Made by a program: the position numbers and the translations under genes. Shown here in pieces: positions 18,665-28,192 of a stretch of 48,107 nucleotides of DNA. Numbering within the stretch: the first letter of the stretch is position 1; the number at the start of each line of letters is the position of its first letter. Below the pieces are notes generated by a model that saw nothing but the letters and a program-made list of their open reading frames with translations, ran no database searches and had not been told where the DNA came from. Origin of the DNA: Gaiellales bacterium (GTDB lineage Bacteria; Actinomycetota; Thermoleophilia; RBG-16-64-13); NCBI GenBank assembly GCA_012719395.1, contig JAAYAL010000073.1, positions 1 to 48,107 on the forward strand, read 5' to 3'.

Positions 18665-19771
18665 TCAGGGCTTGAGGGCGCGCTCGCGCATGGTCAGACC
18701 GATGGCGATGCAGATCACCAATCCTACGATGACCGCCCAGGGCCCGAACGCGGCCACTCCCTTTGCCGAACTGGCCGTGCTGAAAGTGTGGGCTACGAAG
18801 GCTCCGGCCAGCATGCCCAGCACGAAGATGCCGGAGTCGCCATCGCCCTCGCCCGACATGATCAACTGCCTGCCCGGGCACCCCCCAGCCAGGGTGAAGG
18901 CCAGCCCGGCCAGCACCATGCCTAGCGTGTTCCAGAGCTGGTTGGTGTGCGCCACCGGTTGCCCGGAGAAACCGGCGTGGAACTGCCCCAGGATGAGATT
19001 GGTGACGAAAGCGGCCACGATGAGCGCCACGATGCCGTTGAAGAGGTGGAAGCTCTTGGTCAGCATGAGATCCCGGATGGCTCCCACGGTACAGAAGCGG
19101 CTGCGTTGTGCCAGGACCCCGATCACCAGACCCACGGCCAGCGCCAGTATGATGGGCGCCGCTTGGCTGCCGGGGCCTTCGGCCGAGAAGAAGATGGGGC
19201 CCACGGCCTTGCCTTCCGCATCCCGTCCGAAGAGCGGAGCGGCCAACAGCAGGATGAGGAGCACCACCATCAGCACCGGCATGACCCAGCCCATAGCCTT
19301 GGGGGCAGGCCGGCTCCGGCCGAGGCTGAATCCCCTATTCAGGAAGAAGACGCCCACGGCGATACCCGCGGCCAGCCCCAGGATGCCGAAGAGGGCGTTG
19401 CCGTCGCCCCCTGCCAAACGCAGATATGCACGCCAGGGACAACCCAGGAAGACCAGCGCGCCGATCATGGCGAACATTCCCAGGAAGAAGCGCACGATAG
19501 TCCCGGAACCGGTGCGCGGCCGGAATTCGCGGAAGGCCAGGGCTGAGCCGAACGATCCTATGACGATGCCGATGATCTCCGGGCGGATGTATTGCACCAC
19601 CCCCGCGCGGTGCAGCCCCAAGGCACCCGCGATGTCCCTGGTGAAGCAGGCCACGCAGACGCCCATGTTCCCCGGGTTACCGGCGAACACCAGTATGGGG
19701 GCCAGCACTCCTACCACGAGGCCGGTGATGATGGGCCCCCAGCGACTTGTCAGGAATCCTTTCAGCTTCAC
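18665..19771 (-). CDS. yedE: YedE-family sulfur/selenium compound permease
   Basis: 368 residues, about ten membrane helices in two similar halves. GNPGNMGVCVACFTRDIAG near the N-terminus, FLGCPWRAYLRLAGGD in the middle and AGGCPGRQLIMSGEGD near the C-terminus carry the cysteines of the YeeE/YedE fold. The first two match the form annotated as a putative selenium transporter. It probably imports thiosulfate-like or selenium compounds and hands them to the adjacent TusA. GTG 19771 follows GGGAGGTG. Whether sulfur or selenium is carried cannot be read from the sequence. Confidence 0.82.
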   Translation of the reverse strand: MKLKGFLTSRWGPIITGLVVGVLAPILVFAGNPGNMGVCVACFTRDIAGALGLHRAGVVQYIRPEIIGIVIGSFGSALAFREFRPRTGSGTIVRFFLGMFAMIGALVFLGCPWRAYLRLAGGDGNALFGILGLAAGIAVGVFFLNRGFSLGRSRPAPKAMGWVMPVLMVVLLILLLAAPLFGRDAEGKAVGPIFFSAEGPGSQAAPIILALAVGLVIGVLAQRSRFCTVGAIRDLMLTKSFHLFNGIVALIVAAFVTNLILGQFHAGFSGQPVAHTNQLWNTLGMVLAGLAFTLAGGCPGRQLIMSGEGDGDSGIFVLGMLAGAFVAHTFSTASSAKGVAAFGPWAVIVGLVICIAIGLTMRERALKP

Positions 19772-19811
19772 GTGTGCGCACCTCCCGTGCAGGTGGTTGT
19801 GCCTTCTAATG

Positions 19812-19840
19812 ACAATAGATCATGGCTCACAATACAACAA
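19812..19840 (-). promoter_or_regulatory. Promoter of the yedE-tusA operon
   Basis: TTGTTG (19840-19835), a 17-bp spacer and TATTGT (19817-19812) on the minus strand, about 40 bp before the yedE GTG. Confidence 0.5.
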
Positions 19841-19876
19841 GTGATACTGGGCCGGATGTGCCGTGACCGGGATGGG

Positions 19877-19906
19877 TTGCCCGGTTCCAGCCTTTGCTCG
19901 TATACT
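19877..19906 (+). promoter_or_regulatory. Promoter of the ABC exporter operon
   Basis: TTGCCC (19877-19882), an 18-bp spacer and TATACT (19901-19906, five of six consensus bases), 31 bp before the GTG at 19938. It faces away from the yedE promoter. Confidence 0.55.
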
Positions 19907-19937
19907 CGCCCAAGGCAAATGGACAGGAGGTTTCGGG

Positions 19938-21057
<1,120 letters not shown>

Positions 21058-21068
<11 letters not shown>

Positions 21069-22251
21069 CAGGCTGTGGCTGGTCGCGCGCTATGAGTACC
21101 TGAAGGCCGTCAGACGGCGCACTTTCCTACTTATGACTCTGGGGCTGCCCGTGCTGATCGTAGGCGTGATGGCCATCGCCATCGCCACCACCGAGAGGGC
21201 GGGCGCGGAGGGCGATGTGGGGTACGTGGACCTGGCCGGGATCGTCTCCACTCCCTCGCCCGTGGCCGGCCTCCTACCGTACCCGAGCGACGACGGGGCC
21301 CGGAGCGCCCTTGAAGCGGGTGGCATCGAGGGCTACTACGTCATACCGGAGGACTACTTGGTCGGTGGCAAGGTTGAGCTCTTCTTCCTGTCCCGATCAC
21401 CGTCGGATCGGATGCAGCAGGCGTTCGCCGATTTCCTGTCTCAGCAGCTGGTGGCGGGTCTGAGCCCCGAGGAGCAGGAGCGCGTGCTGGGAGGGCCGGG
21501 CCAGGTGGTGTCGCAGCAGTTGGGCAAGGAGGCCCAGAGCGAACCGGCCAGCGTGGTCCGCTTCCTTCTGCCGGTGGCGGTTGGCTTCCTGTTTGTGTTT
21601 GCGGTGATGAGCTCGGCCGGGTACCTGCTGCAGGCGGTGACTGATGAGAAGGAGAACCGCACCATTGAGGTGATGGCCACTTCACTCACCGCCAGACAGC
21701 TCATGGTGGGCAAGTCGCTGGGTCTGATCGGGATCGCGCTCACCCAGGTGCTTGTTTGGGCGGTCATGGCCGTTGCCGCCCTGGTCATTGCCGGGAACTA
21801 CTTCGAGCCGCTGCGCAACCTGTCTGTTCCCTGGGCGTTCCTGGGAGTCACCGCCCTGTTCTTCATTCCGGCCTTCGTGCTGGAGGGCGGGATCATGGTG
21901 GCAATCGGTGCCGCCGTGGCCGATCTGCGCCAAGGGCAGCAAATCTCCGGCTTCCTCCAGTTCCTTTTCCTGCTCCCGGTGTTCTTCTTCGCCTTGGTGC
22001 TCACCAACCCGGACAGCGTGCTCTTGGTGCTTCTGACCCTGTTCCCGCCCACATCCTTCTTCACCATTGCGCTGCGTTGGGGCGCCACCGCTATCCCATG
22101 GTGGCAGGTTGCATTGGCTTGGGCCCTGTTGGTCGCTTCGGCGGTGGCGGTGCTACAGGTGGCCCCCCGCGTCTTCCGGCGCGGCATGCTCCGGTACGGT
22201 CAGCACATGAGGTTGAGCGGGCTGCTGGAGGCGGCCCGCTCACGGGGATGA
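21058..22251 (+). CDS. ABC-2 type permease 1 (NatB-like)
   Basis: 397 residues from GTG 21058, which overlaps the end of the ATPase gene; the longer open frame upstream is out of register with any ribosome site. One N-terminal membrane helix (about 20-40) is followed by a large extracytoplasmic domain (about 45-170) and five to six helices in the C-terminal half. EKENRTIEVMATSLTARQLMVGKSLG is the coupling segment that contacts the ATPase, shared with the next permease. Together they make a heterodimeric membrane part. Confidence 0.85.
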
Positions 22252-22263
22252 GGGGGTAGCCAC

Positions 22264-23514
22264 ATGCGCAAGATGCTGTTGGTCTTCCGCAACGAGATCG
22301 CCTCCACCATCTCCAAGAAGTCCTTCTGGCTGAGCACGTTCCTTTTCCCCGCACTGGTGCTGGCTCTGACCTTCGGCTTGCAGCTGCTGGCCGGTGACAC
22401 GCTGAGCGTGGGGGAGCAGTTGCTGCCCGATCCGTCGTCTGAACGCCCGGTGGGCTACGTGGACCAGAGCGGCCTGGTGGAGGAGTTGCCTCCCCAGGTG
22501 ACTGAGGCCATGCTGCTCTCCTTGCCGGATGAGCCATCGGCGCAGGAGGCCATCGGCTCGGGGCGGATCGAACGCTATGTGGTTATCCCCGCGGACTACC
22601 TGCAGGGTGGCACGGTGCGCATCGTGTCCGAGCGCTACCGCCCGCTCGACCCCGCCGCCCTCCCCACAGTGTTGTTGTACGCTCTCGACTACAATCTGCT
22701 GGGCCGCGACGCCGACAGGGCCCGGTTGATCTTCAACCCCCTACCTGACTTGGAATCCACCTCCTTGGCCGAAGGCGGCGCCGGCGCCGGCGCCGGCGCC
22801 GCGGACGACAATCCACTTGCCTTCTACGTGCCGTACGCGGCGCTGCTCATCTTCTACTTCGTGCTCATCATGAGCGGAACGTACATGCTGCAGAGCATGG
22901 CGAAGGAGAAGGAGAACCGCACGGCGGAGGTGCTGTTGCTCAGCGTGCGGCCGCGCGAGCTCATGACCGGCAAGATCCTGGGCCTGTGCGCCATCTCGCT
23001 GTTCCAGGTGGCTCTCTGGGTGGGGGGTGGCCTGCTTGCGCTATCGGCCTACGGGGACTCGTTGGCCGCGGCGGGTACGCCTGTCCGCCTTCCCGCGTCA
23101 TTCGCCGCGTGGGCGGCGGGCTACTTCGTCTTCGGCTTCATTCTCTATGCATCGGTGCTGGGAGCCCTGGGTGCTCTGGCGCCGGGTGCCCGCGAAGGCA
23201 ATCAGTTCGTGATGGTGGCCATACTGCCGCTTCTGGTACCCCTTTTCATGAGCAACGCGCTCATACGGGATCCCAACGGCTCCCTGACCACCTTCCTCAG
23301 CCTCTTCCCCCTCACCTCGCCGGTGAGTATGCCCACCCGGTTGGCGGCAACGCCGGTTCCCCTTCTGCAGCTTTTGGGGGGTCTGGCGGCGCTGGCGGTG
23401 ACCGCCTACCTGTTCGTTCTCCTGGCCGGGAGGCTGGTGAGGACGGACACCCTGCTCACCTACAAGGCGCTTGGGCTGAAAAGGATCGGGGCGGAGCTGA
23501 AAGGGGCGAAGTAA
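22264..23514 (+). CDS. ABC-2 type permease 2 (NatB-like)
   Basis: 416 residues, ATG after a GGGGG-containing site. Topology and the KEKENRTAEVLLLSVRPRELMTGKILG coupling segment match the previous permease, so the pair arose by duplication. The end of the extracytoplasmic domain contains an alternating Gly-Ala linker encoded by repeated GGCGCC units (about 22770-22800), a likely slippage-prone microsatellite. Confidence 0.85.
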   Translation: MRKMLLVFRNEIASTISKKSFWLSTFLFPALVLALTFGLQLLAGDTLSVGEQLLPDPSSERPVGYVDQSGLVEELPPQVTEAMLLSLPDEPSAQEAIGSGRIERYVVIPADYLQGGTVRIVSERYRPLDPAALPTVLLYALDYNLLGRDADRARLIFNPLPDLESTSLAEGGAGAGAGAADDNPLAFYVPYAALLIFYFVLIMSGTYMLQSMAKEKENRTAEVLLLSVRPRELMTGKILGLCAISLFQVALWVGGGLLALSAYGDSLAAAGTPVRLPASFAAWAAGYFVFGFILYASVLGALGALAPGAREGNQFVMVAILPLLVPLFMSNALIRDPNGSLTTFLSLFPLTSPVSMPTRLAATPVPLLQLLGGLAALAVTAYLFVLLAGRLVRTDTLLTYKALGLKRIGAELKGAK

Positions 23515-23566
23515 GGGCTTGGCCGGCTGTTCCACCCGTGAGGCTCGGGAAATGTAGACTCAGGGT

Positions 23567-24316
23567 ATGGAACCGCGAGATTTCCTCAAGGCCGACAAGG
23601 AGATGCTTTTTTCGGAGTGGGATCGCAGCACGATCCCGCTGCCACCGCCGACAGCGCGCTCTGCGCCGGCCGTCTCGCGCGTGGGGGGCATGCTTCTGGG
23701 CCTGGCCGTCGGCGATGCCTTGGGCAACGGCTTGGAGGGCATCCGCCCCGAGTGGCGGCGCAGTCTCTATGGAGAAATCCGCAGCTATCTGCCCAGCTTG
23801 AGTGCCGGCAACCGTGGGGTGGGCATGCCCTCGGACGAGACGCAACTGGCCTTCTGGACGCTGGAATCCTTGCTGCGCTTCCTGCCTCGAGCATGACGAT
23901 GATGTGGAGGTCGACGATCTGGGTGCCCGGCGTCTCGGAGGGCGGGGGCTGTGCCGCATGGTTCAGCGGGTCATCCCCGTGGTGTTGCAGAGGATGCCGG
24001 TTGCGGAGCAGGCCTGCCACTGGTGGGGATCGGGGTCGGATCTACGGGAGACCATCCTCTCGGTCTTGTACATCCTGTGGCGGCACGGGGGGATCCGGGG
24101 GAAGCGATTGTGCGGGCGGTCAACGATTGTGAGGACAATGACTCGGTGGCAGCGCTGGTGGATGCGGTTGTGGGTGCACTTCACGGGGAACGCAGTCTCC
24201 CGGAGAGATGGAGGAAAGGGTTGCTGGGGAGGACACGCAGTCGGGATGACGGTCACGTGCACGAGTTGATCGTGGACGCGCTGGGGGAGTTCGTCATGGG
24301 TGAGGTGCGCCCGTGA
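23567..24316 (+). pseudogene. ADP-ribosylglycohydrolase family gene, broken by frameshifts
   Basis: The first frame (23567-23896, 109 residues) has the family N-terminus, GGMLLGLAVGDALGNGLEG and SDETQLAFWTLESLL with the metal-binding acidic residues, then stops early. Homologous sequence continues in other frames: RETILSVLYILWRHGG around 24046-24096 in one frame, then GDPGEAIVRAVNDCEDNDSVAALVDAVVGALHG and GLLGRTRSRDDGHV to 24316 in another. At least two frameshifts, and probably an internal deletion, are needed to explain this; the joined length (about 250) is below the usual 300 or more. Assembly error is the alternative. The last frame ends with a TGA overlapping the GTG of the next gene, which marks it as the original frame. 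Confidence 0.75.
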
Positions 24317-26124
24317 GCGGCGTGGCGAGGGCGGGGGGCAGCGGCCGGACCGCCGTGCCCGTTCCTCAAGCGTCGGAGCCACCCGGGCCGGCGGTTCCGG
24401 CTGAGACCGACCCCCGCTTGATTCCCTCCATGATGACTCCGGGCTTCTACCCGGAGGCGGCGGCGTCGGTCGAACTGATCCAGACCCACATCTCCTACAT
24501 ATTCCTGGCGGGAGACTACGTCTACAAGGTGAAAAAGCCTGTGGATTTCGGTTTCTTGGACTTTGCCAGCCTAGCGAGGCGCCGCTTCTACTGCTTGGAG
24601 GAGATGCGGCTCAACCGCCGGTTGGCCCCGCACGCCTATCTGGCCGTGCTGCCCATCCTGGAGACTGAGCCGACCAACGCCGGCCGCGCCCCGGCCGGGG
24701 CCGGTCCGCCGGTCCGTGGCGGCGCCCCGGTTGTGGAAGGCCTCAGGTTGGGAGACGCGCATTCGTTGGGGGCGACATTTCCGGCGGTGGCTGGGACAGC
24801 GGTAGCTGAAGGCCGGGTGGTTGAGTATGTTCTGAAGATGGCCCGTCTGCCCGAGGAGCGCATGCTCAAGAACCTTCTGCCGAGAGGACAGGTGGGGCCG
24901 GAGGTTATGGAGGCCATCGCACGCAAGGTCGCCGCCTTCCATGCTGAAGCGGATACGGGGGGAGAGGTAGACGAGATAGGCGGCCCCGCCTCAGTGCGCC
25001 ACAACAGCCGGGAGAACTTCGAGCAGACAGAGCGCTACGTCGGGGTTACCATCCCTGCCTGGCAGCGCCGGTTCCTCTCTCTGTACGACGAGCAGTTTTT
25101 TGAGGCCAACAGGTCTCTGTTGGAGCGTCGCGTGAAGGAGCACCGCATACGTGACTGCCACGGAGATCTGCACTTGGAGCACATCTGCCTGACTGGGACC
25201 GGCCCCACCGTGGCGGCCGATGACATCACTATCTTCGACTGCATCGAGTTCAACAAGCGTTTTCGCTACGGCGATGTGGGGCTGGAGGTGGCCTTCCTGG
25301 CCATGGACCTGGAGTTCAACGGCTACGAGGAGTTGGCGCGGAGGTTCGTGCTCGCTTACGTCGATGCCTCGGGTGATGGGGAACTTCCGCGCCTCCTCAA
25401 CTTCTTCGCCTGCTATCGGGCCTACGTGAGGGGGAAGGTTGTCAGCTTCCGGTTGGACGATCCTGCCATCTCCGCGGCCGACCGCGCCGCTGCCGCCGGC
25501 ACTGCCACCCGCTACTTTGCTCTGGCCTTCCGCTACGCTGCCCGCCTCGAAAGGCCCACCTTGCTGCTGGTGGGCGGCCTGATGGGCACGGGGAAGAGCG
25601 TTCTCTCCCGCCGCATTGCCCAGTCCCTGGGAGCGGAAGTGCTGCAGATGGATGTCATCCGAAAGGAGTTGGCGGGCGTGCCCCCGGACGAGCACCATTT
25701 CGAGGAGTTCGGAGCAGGGCTCTACTCCGCGGAGACCACCGCCCGCACGTATGCCGAGGCTGTCCGCCGGGCCGTGGCCATGCTGCAGGCCGGGCGCTCC
25801 GTTATCATCGACGCCTCTTGGAGCCGCCGCGCCGACCGCCTGCACACGATCGACGCGGCGCGGCGGACAGGTGTCGAGACCGTGTTCATAGAGGCCAGGG
25901 CCGCAGAGCAGGTGGTGAGGCGGCGGTTGGAGCAGAGGCTGGAGCAGGAGGGCGAGCCGTCGGACGGGCGCTGGGAGATCTACGCGGCACAGAGGGCGGC
26001 CTTCGAGCCGCCCCAGGAGGACGAGGGCGCCAGGTTGGTGGCCGTGGATTGCGGCGCGCCGCCGGACAGGTGTGCCGCGCTGGCGGTCTGCATGGTGCGG
26101 GTCCCCGGGTACCATGAGCCGTGA
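24313..26124 (+). CDS. Bifunctional aminoglycoside-phosphotransferase-like/P-loop kinase fusion protein
   Basis: 603 residues. The N-terminal domain (about 35-390) is a choline/aminoglycoside kinase-like fold: IRDCHGDLHLEHI (catalytic Asp in HGDLH, 283-287) and IFDCIEF (metal-binding Asp, 308-313). The C-terminal domain (about 415-590) is a small P-loop kinase: GGLMGTGKS at 421-429, then VIIDASWSRRADR and an Arg-rich lid (RRRLEQRLEQ). This AAA/zeta-like plus APH combination is a known but uncharacterised family. Its substrates are unknown; it need not confer resistance. GTG start is coupled to the end of the broken ADP-ribosylglycohydrolase gene. Confidence 0.82.
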   Translation: MSGVARAGGSGRTAVPVPQASEPPGPAVPAETDPRLIPSMMTPGFYPEAAASVELIQTHISYIFLAGDYVYKVKKPVDFGFLDFASLARRRFYCLEEMRLNRRLAPHAYLAVLPILETEPTNAGRAPAGAGPPVRGGAPVVEGLRLGDAHSLGATFPAVAGTAVAEGRVVEYVLKMARLPEERMLKNLLPRGQVGPEVMEAIARKVAAFHAEADTGGEVDEIGGPASVRHNSRENFEQTERYVGVTIPAWQRRFLSLYDEQFFEANRSLLERRVKEHRIRDCHGDLHLEHICLTGTGPTVAADDITIFDCIEFNKRFRYGDVGLEVAFLAMDLEFNGYEELARRFVLAYVDASGDGELPRLLNFFACYRAYVRGKVVSFRLDDPAISAADRAAAAGTATRYFALAFRYAARLERPTLLLVGGLMGTGKSVLSRRIAQSLGAEVLQMDVIRKELAGVPPDEHHFEEFGAGLYSAETTARTYAEAVRRAVAMLQAGRSVIIDASWSRRADRLHTIDAARRTGVETVFIEARAAEQVVRRRLEQRLEQEGEPSDGRWEIYAAQRAAFEPPQEDEGARLVAVDCGAPPDRCAALAVCMVRVPGYHEP

Positions 26125-26311
26125 TCTGCCGGCCATCACCCGCCACGTGGCGGAGGCCCTGGTCCGGCATCTGGTGCTCCCGGGGGGTGTGACCGGCTTG
26201 GCTGAGGTGATGGCCTTTCTGGCCGGCGACATGCGGGAACGGCTTCTTCTGAGGCGGTGCAGTTTGGGATGGACGGACATCGCGGTAGATATGGAGAAAG
26301 AGTGGGACTGA
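26114..26311 (+). CDS. Small hypothetical protein (65 residues)
   Basis: ATG 26114 overlaps the end of the kinase gene by 11 bases, suggesting translational coupling. The protein is helical in character (RHVAEALVRHLVLPGG, LAEVMAFLAGDMRERLLLRR) with a WTDIAVDMEKEWD end. I do not recognise it. The overlap and continuing GC-rich third positions favour a real gene. Confidence 0.5.
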   Translation: MSRDLPAITRHVAEALVRHLVLPGGVTGLAEVMAFLAGDMRERLLLRRCSLGWTDIAVDMEKEWD

Positions 26312-26318
26312 TTGCTCA

Positions 26319-26344
26319 AGTATCGGCGCGAGAAGGCCGATACT
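26319..26344 (+). terminator. Inverted repeat after the 65-residue ORF
   Basis: AGTATCGGC (26319-26327) and GCCGATACT (26336-26344) pair perfectly around eight bases, seven bases after the stop. No T-run follows. Confidence 0.4.
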
Positions 26345-26415
26345 CCATGACAGGGGAGCGGCCCCGTTCAGGAAGCTCAGACTACCTGTCCCTCAGCCCC
26401 CTCCCTTTCTCCTTG

Positions 26416-26445
26416 CGCCCTCTGGAGCCCATCCCCCAGAGGGCG
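26416..26445 (+). terminator. Hairpin terminator candidate
   Basis: CGCCCTCTGG (26416-26425) and CCAGAGGGCG (26436-26445) pair perfectly around ten bases, followed by the T-rich stretch TCTCAATCTCTGTACTT. Confidence 0.55.
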
Positions 26446-26520
26446 TCTCAATCTCTGTACTTCCTTGCGTTGCGTATTCCTGCGTGTGGAGTTGAATTCG
26501 TAGCAGCAGCCACCCGTGCC

Positions 26521-26548
26521 TTGTTCGGTGACGGGCTTGTGATATACA
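26521..26548 (+). promoter_or_regulatory. Promoter of the repeat-protein gene
   Basis: TTGTTC (26521-26526), a 16-bp spacer and TATACA (26543-26548), about 80 bp before the ATG at 26630. Confidence 0.4.
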
Positions 26549-26629
26549 CCTGCGAGCAGACTACGTCCAGGGGCTGGGCAATCGGGCGGCATGGCCGAGA
26601 ACCAGCGGTAGGCGGGAGGTGGGTATCCG

Positions 26630-27148
26630 ATGATGAGTACGAGCTCCAAAGGGGTCAGCCTGGCCGGGTTGGTGCACGCGGACGAGGTGAGCGTGGCCAA
26701 CGGCGTCATGGGCTTGGTTCGAGGCGGCAATATCAGCTTGAAGAACGGGGGAGCGGTGGCTCTACTGGCGAGCGAGGACGCCTCTCTGGCCAACGGGTAC
26801 TGCCGGTGGTCTCTGGCGGGCGAAAACGCCTCGCTGCGGCGGGTGGGCGCCGGCGTGGTGGCCACCGGGAACGATATGACGGTGGAACAGGGTGGAGGGG
26901 TCTTGGTAGCCGCTGGGAATAGGTTGAATCTCACCACGGGGGGTGGTGTGGCGTTGCTGACCGGCAAAGCGGAGGTGAGGCACAGCCACCTGGGGTTGCT
27001 GGTGGCCGGCAAGGCCACACTGGGAGAGGGAGCTCGCGTGCTGCTTGGCACCAAGGAAGCCATCGTACTGGGCGTCACCGTGGCGCTGGTTCTGAGAATG
27101 CTGGGCCTGGCCGGGAGAGGCGGGCGCCGCCGGCCGGCCAAAGCCTAG
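26630..27148 (+). CDS. Membrane-anchored 16-residue-repeat (beta-solenoid-like) protein, unrecognised
   Basis: 172 residues; ATG 26630 (or the adjacent ATG 26633) follows GGGAGGTGGG. Residues about 8-140 divide into about eight units of 15-17 residues with the pattern G-V-x-L-L-x-G-(x)4-L-x-x-G-G, for example GGAVALLASEDASLANG, AGVVATGNDMTVEQGG and GGVLVAAGNRLNLTTGG. Such short, Gly-punctuated, alternating hydrophobic repeats are typical of beta-helices. A hydrophobic helix (IVLGVTVALVLRML, about 145-160) and a basic tail (RGGRRRP) follow, so the solenoid is probably tethered to the membrane. No signal peptide is seen, so the solenoid may be cytoplasmic, as in bactofilin-like scaffolds, to which it shows no obvious sequence motif. 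Function unknown. It has its own candidate promoter. Confidence 0.7.
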   Translation: MMSTSSKGVSLAGLVHADEVSVANGVMGLVRGGNISLKNGGAVALLASEDASLANGYCRWSLAGENASLRRVGAGVVATGNDMTVEQGGGVLVAAGNRLNLTTGGGVALLTGKAEVRHSHLGLLVAGKATLGEGARVLLGTKEAIVLGVTVALVLRMLGLAGRGGRRRPAKA

Positions 27149-27217
27149 CGGCCATAGGCGTCCGCTGCCGGGGAGGGTCGGCTATCATAACGCGGACCTC
27201 AGAAAGGCTGGTCCGTC

Positions 27218-28192
27218 ATGAAAGTAGCGCTCACCGGAGCGGGAGGGTTCATTGGGTCGCATCTGGCCCAGCGCTTGGTCCGTGAAGGCCATGATGTCGT
27301 AGCTCTGGTCCGCTATACGTCGAGTGGCGCTTGGGGCCTACTCGATGAGCTGGCGCCGGGCATCCTCCAACACATCAGAGTGGTAGCCGGTGACCTCCGC
27401 GATGGGGAAGCGGTGAGAGAGGTGGTGCGGGGTGTGGATCTGGTATTCCACCTGGCGGCCCTCATCGCCATTCCCTATAGCTATCTGCACCCGCGGGAAG
27501 TGGTGGAGACAAATGTCATGGGCACCTACAATGTCTTGTCCGCGGTGCGCGAGTTCCAGGTGGAGCGCATGGTGCACACCTCCACCAGCGAGGTGTACGG
27601 AACGGCCCGCATCGCTCCCATCCCGGAGACGCATCCTCTGCAGGGTCAGTCGCCCTATTCGGCTTCCAAGATTGGGGCGGACAAGATAGCCGAGAGCTTT
27701 TTCTTAGCCTTCGGCACTCCGGTGGCCACCATTCGACCTTTCAACACGTATGGCCCACGTCAGTCCGCGCGCGCGGTCATCCCCACCATCATCACCCAGG
27801 CTCTGAGGGAGGGCCCGGTTCACTTGGGCAGCCTCCATCCCAGGCGGGATCTCACATTCGTGGAGGACACCGTGTCCGGCTTCCTGGCCGTGGCCGGATG
27901 TGACGCCTGCCTGGGCCAGGTTACCAACGTGGGGTCGGGAGCAGAGATCAGCATCGGGGATCTGGCGCGAACCATCCTGCGTGTCATGGGCCGGGAGGAT
28001 CTGCCCATCGTGAGCGAGGAGGCGCGTACCCGGCCGGCCGGCTCCGAGGTCGAGCGCCTCCTATGCGACAACAGCTTGGCCCGCGAGCGCATGGGGTGGC
28101 GCCCCCAGGTGCCTCTGGAGGAAGGGCTGCGTTGCACGGTGGATTGGATTCGTGAGCATCAGGATCGCTACCGGGAGGGATACCAGGTATGA
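27218..28192 (+). CDS. NAD-dependent nucleotide-sugar 4,6-dehydratase (LegB-like SDR)
   Basis: 324 residues, ATG after AAAGG. It is an extended short-chain dehydrogenase: GAGGFIGSH (7-15) binds NAD, and STSEVYG and SPYSASKIGAD hold the catalytic Ser/Thr, Tyr and Lys. FHLAALIAIPYSY and RPFNTYGPRQSARAVIPTI closely resemble LegB-type UDP/GDP-GlcNAc 4,6-dehydratases of legionaminic acid synthesis. The product would be a 4-keto-6-deoxy sugar nucleotide. The two following genes overlap by four bases each and supply a nucleotidyltransferase and an aminotransferase. Other legionaminate genes are not in the window, so the final sugar is uncertain. Confidence 0.82.
   Translation: MKVALTGAGGFIGSHLAQRLVREGHDVVALVRYTSSGAWGLLDELAPGILQHIRVVAGDLRDGEAVREVVRGVDLVFHLAALIAIPYSYLHPREVVETNVMGTYNVLSAVREFQVERMVHTSTSEVYGTARIAPIPETHPLQGQSPYSASKIGADKIAESFFLAFGTPVATIRPFNTYGPRQSARAVIPTIITQALREGPVHLGSLHPRRDLTFVEDTVSGFLAVAGCDACLGQVTNVGSGAEISIGDLARTILRVMGREDLPIVSEEARTRPAGSEVERLLCDNSLARERMGWRPQVPLEEGLRCTVDWIREHQDRYREGYQV

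Larger units (their letters stand above)
26312..26520. other. Intergenic region with two hairpins
   Basis: No gene recognised. The region holds the two inverted repeats listed separately at 26319-26344 and 26416-26445. Confidence 0.5.

Noticed and set aside
22764-22805. GGCGCC repeat tract as a mobile or regulatory repeat
   Set aside because: It is a short in-frame microsatellite that encodes a Gly-Ala linker in the permease.
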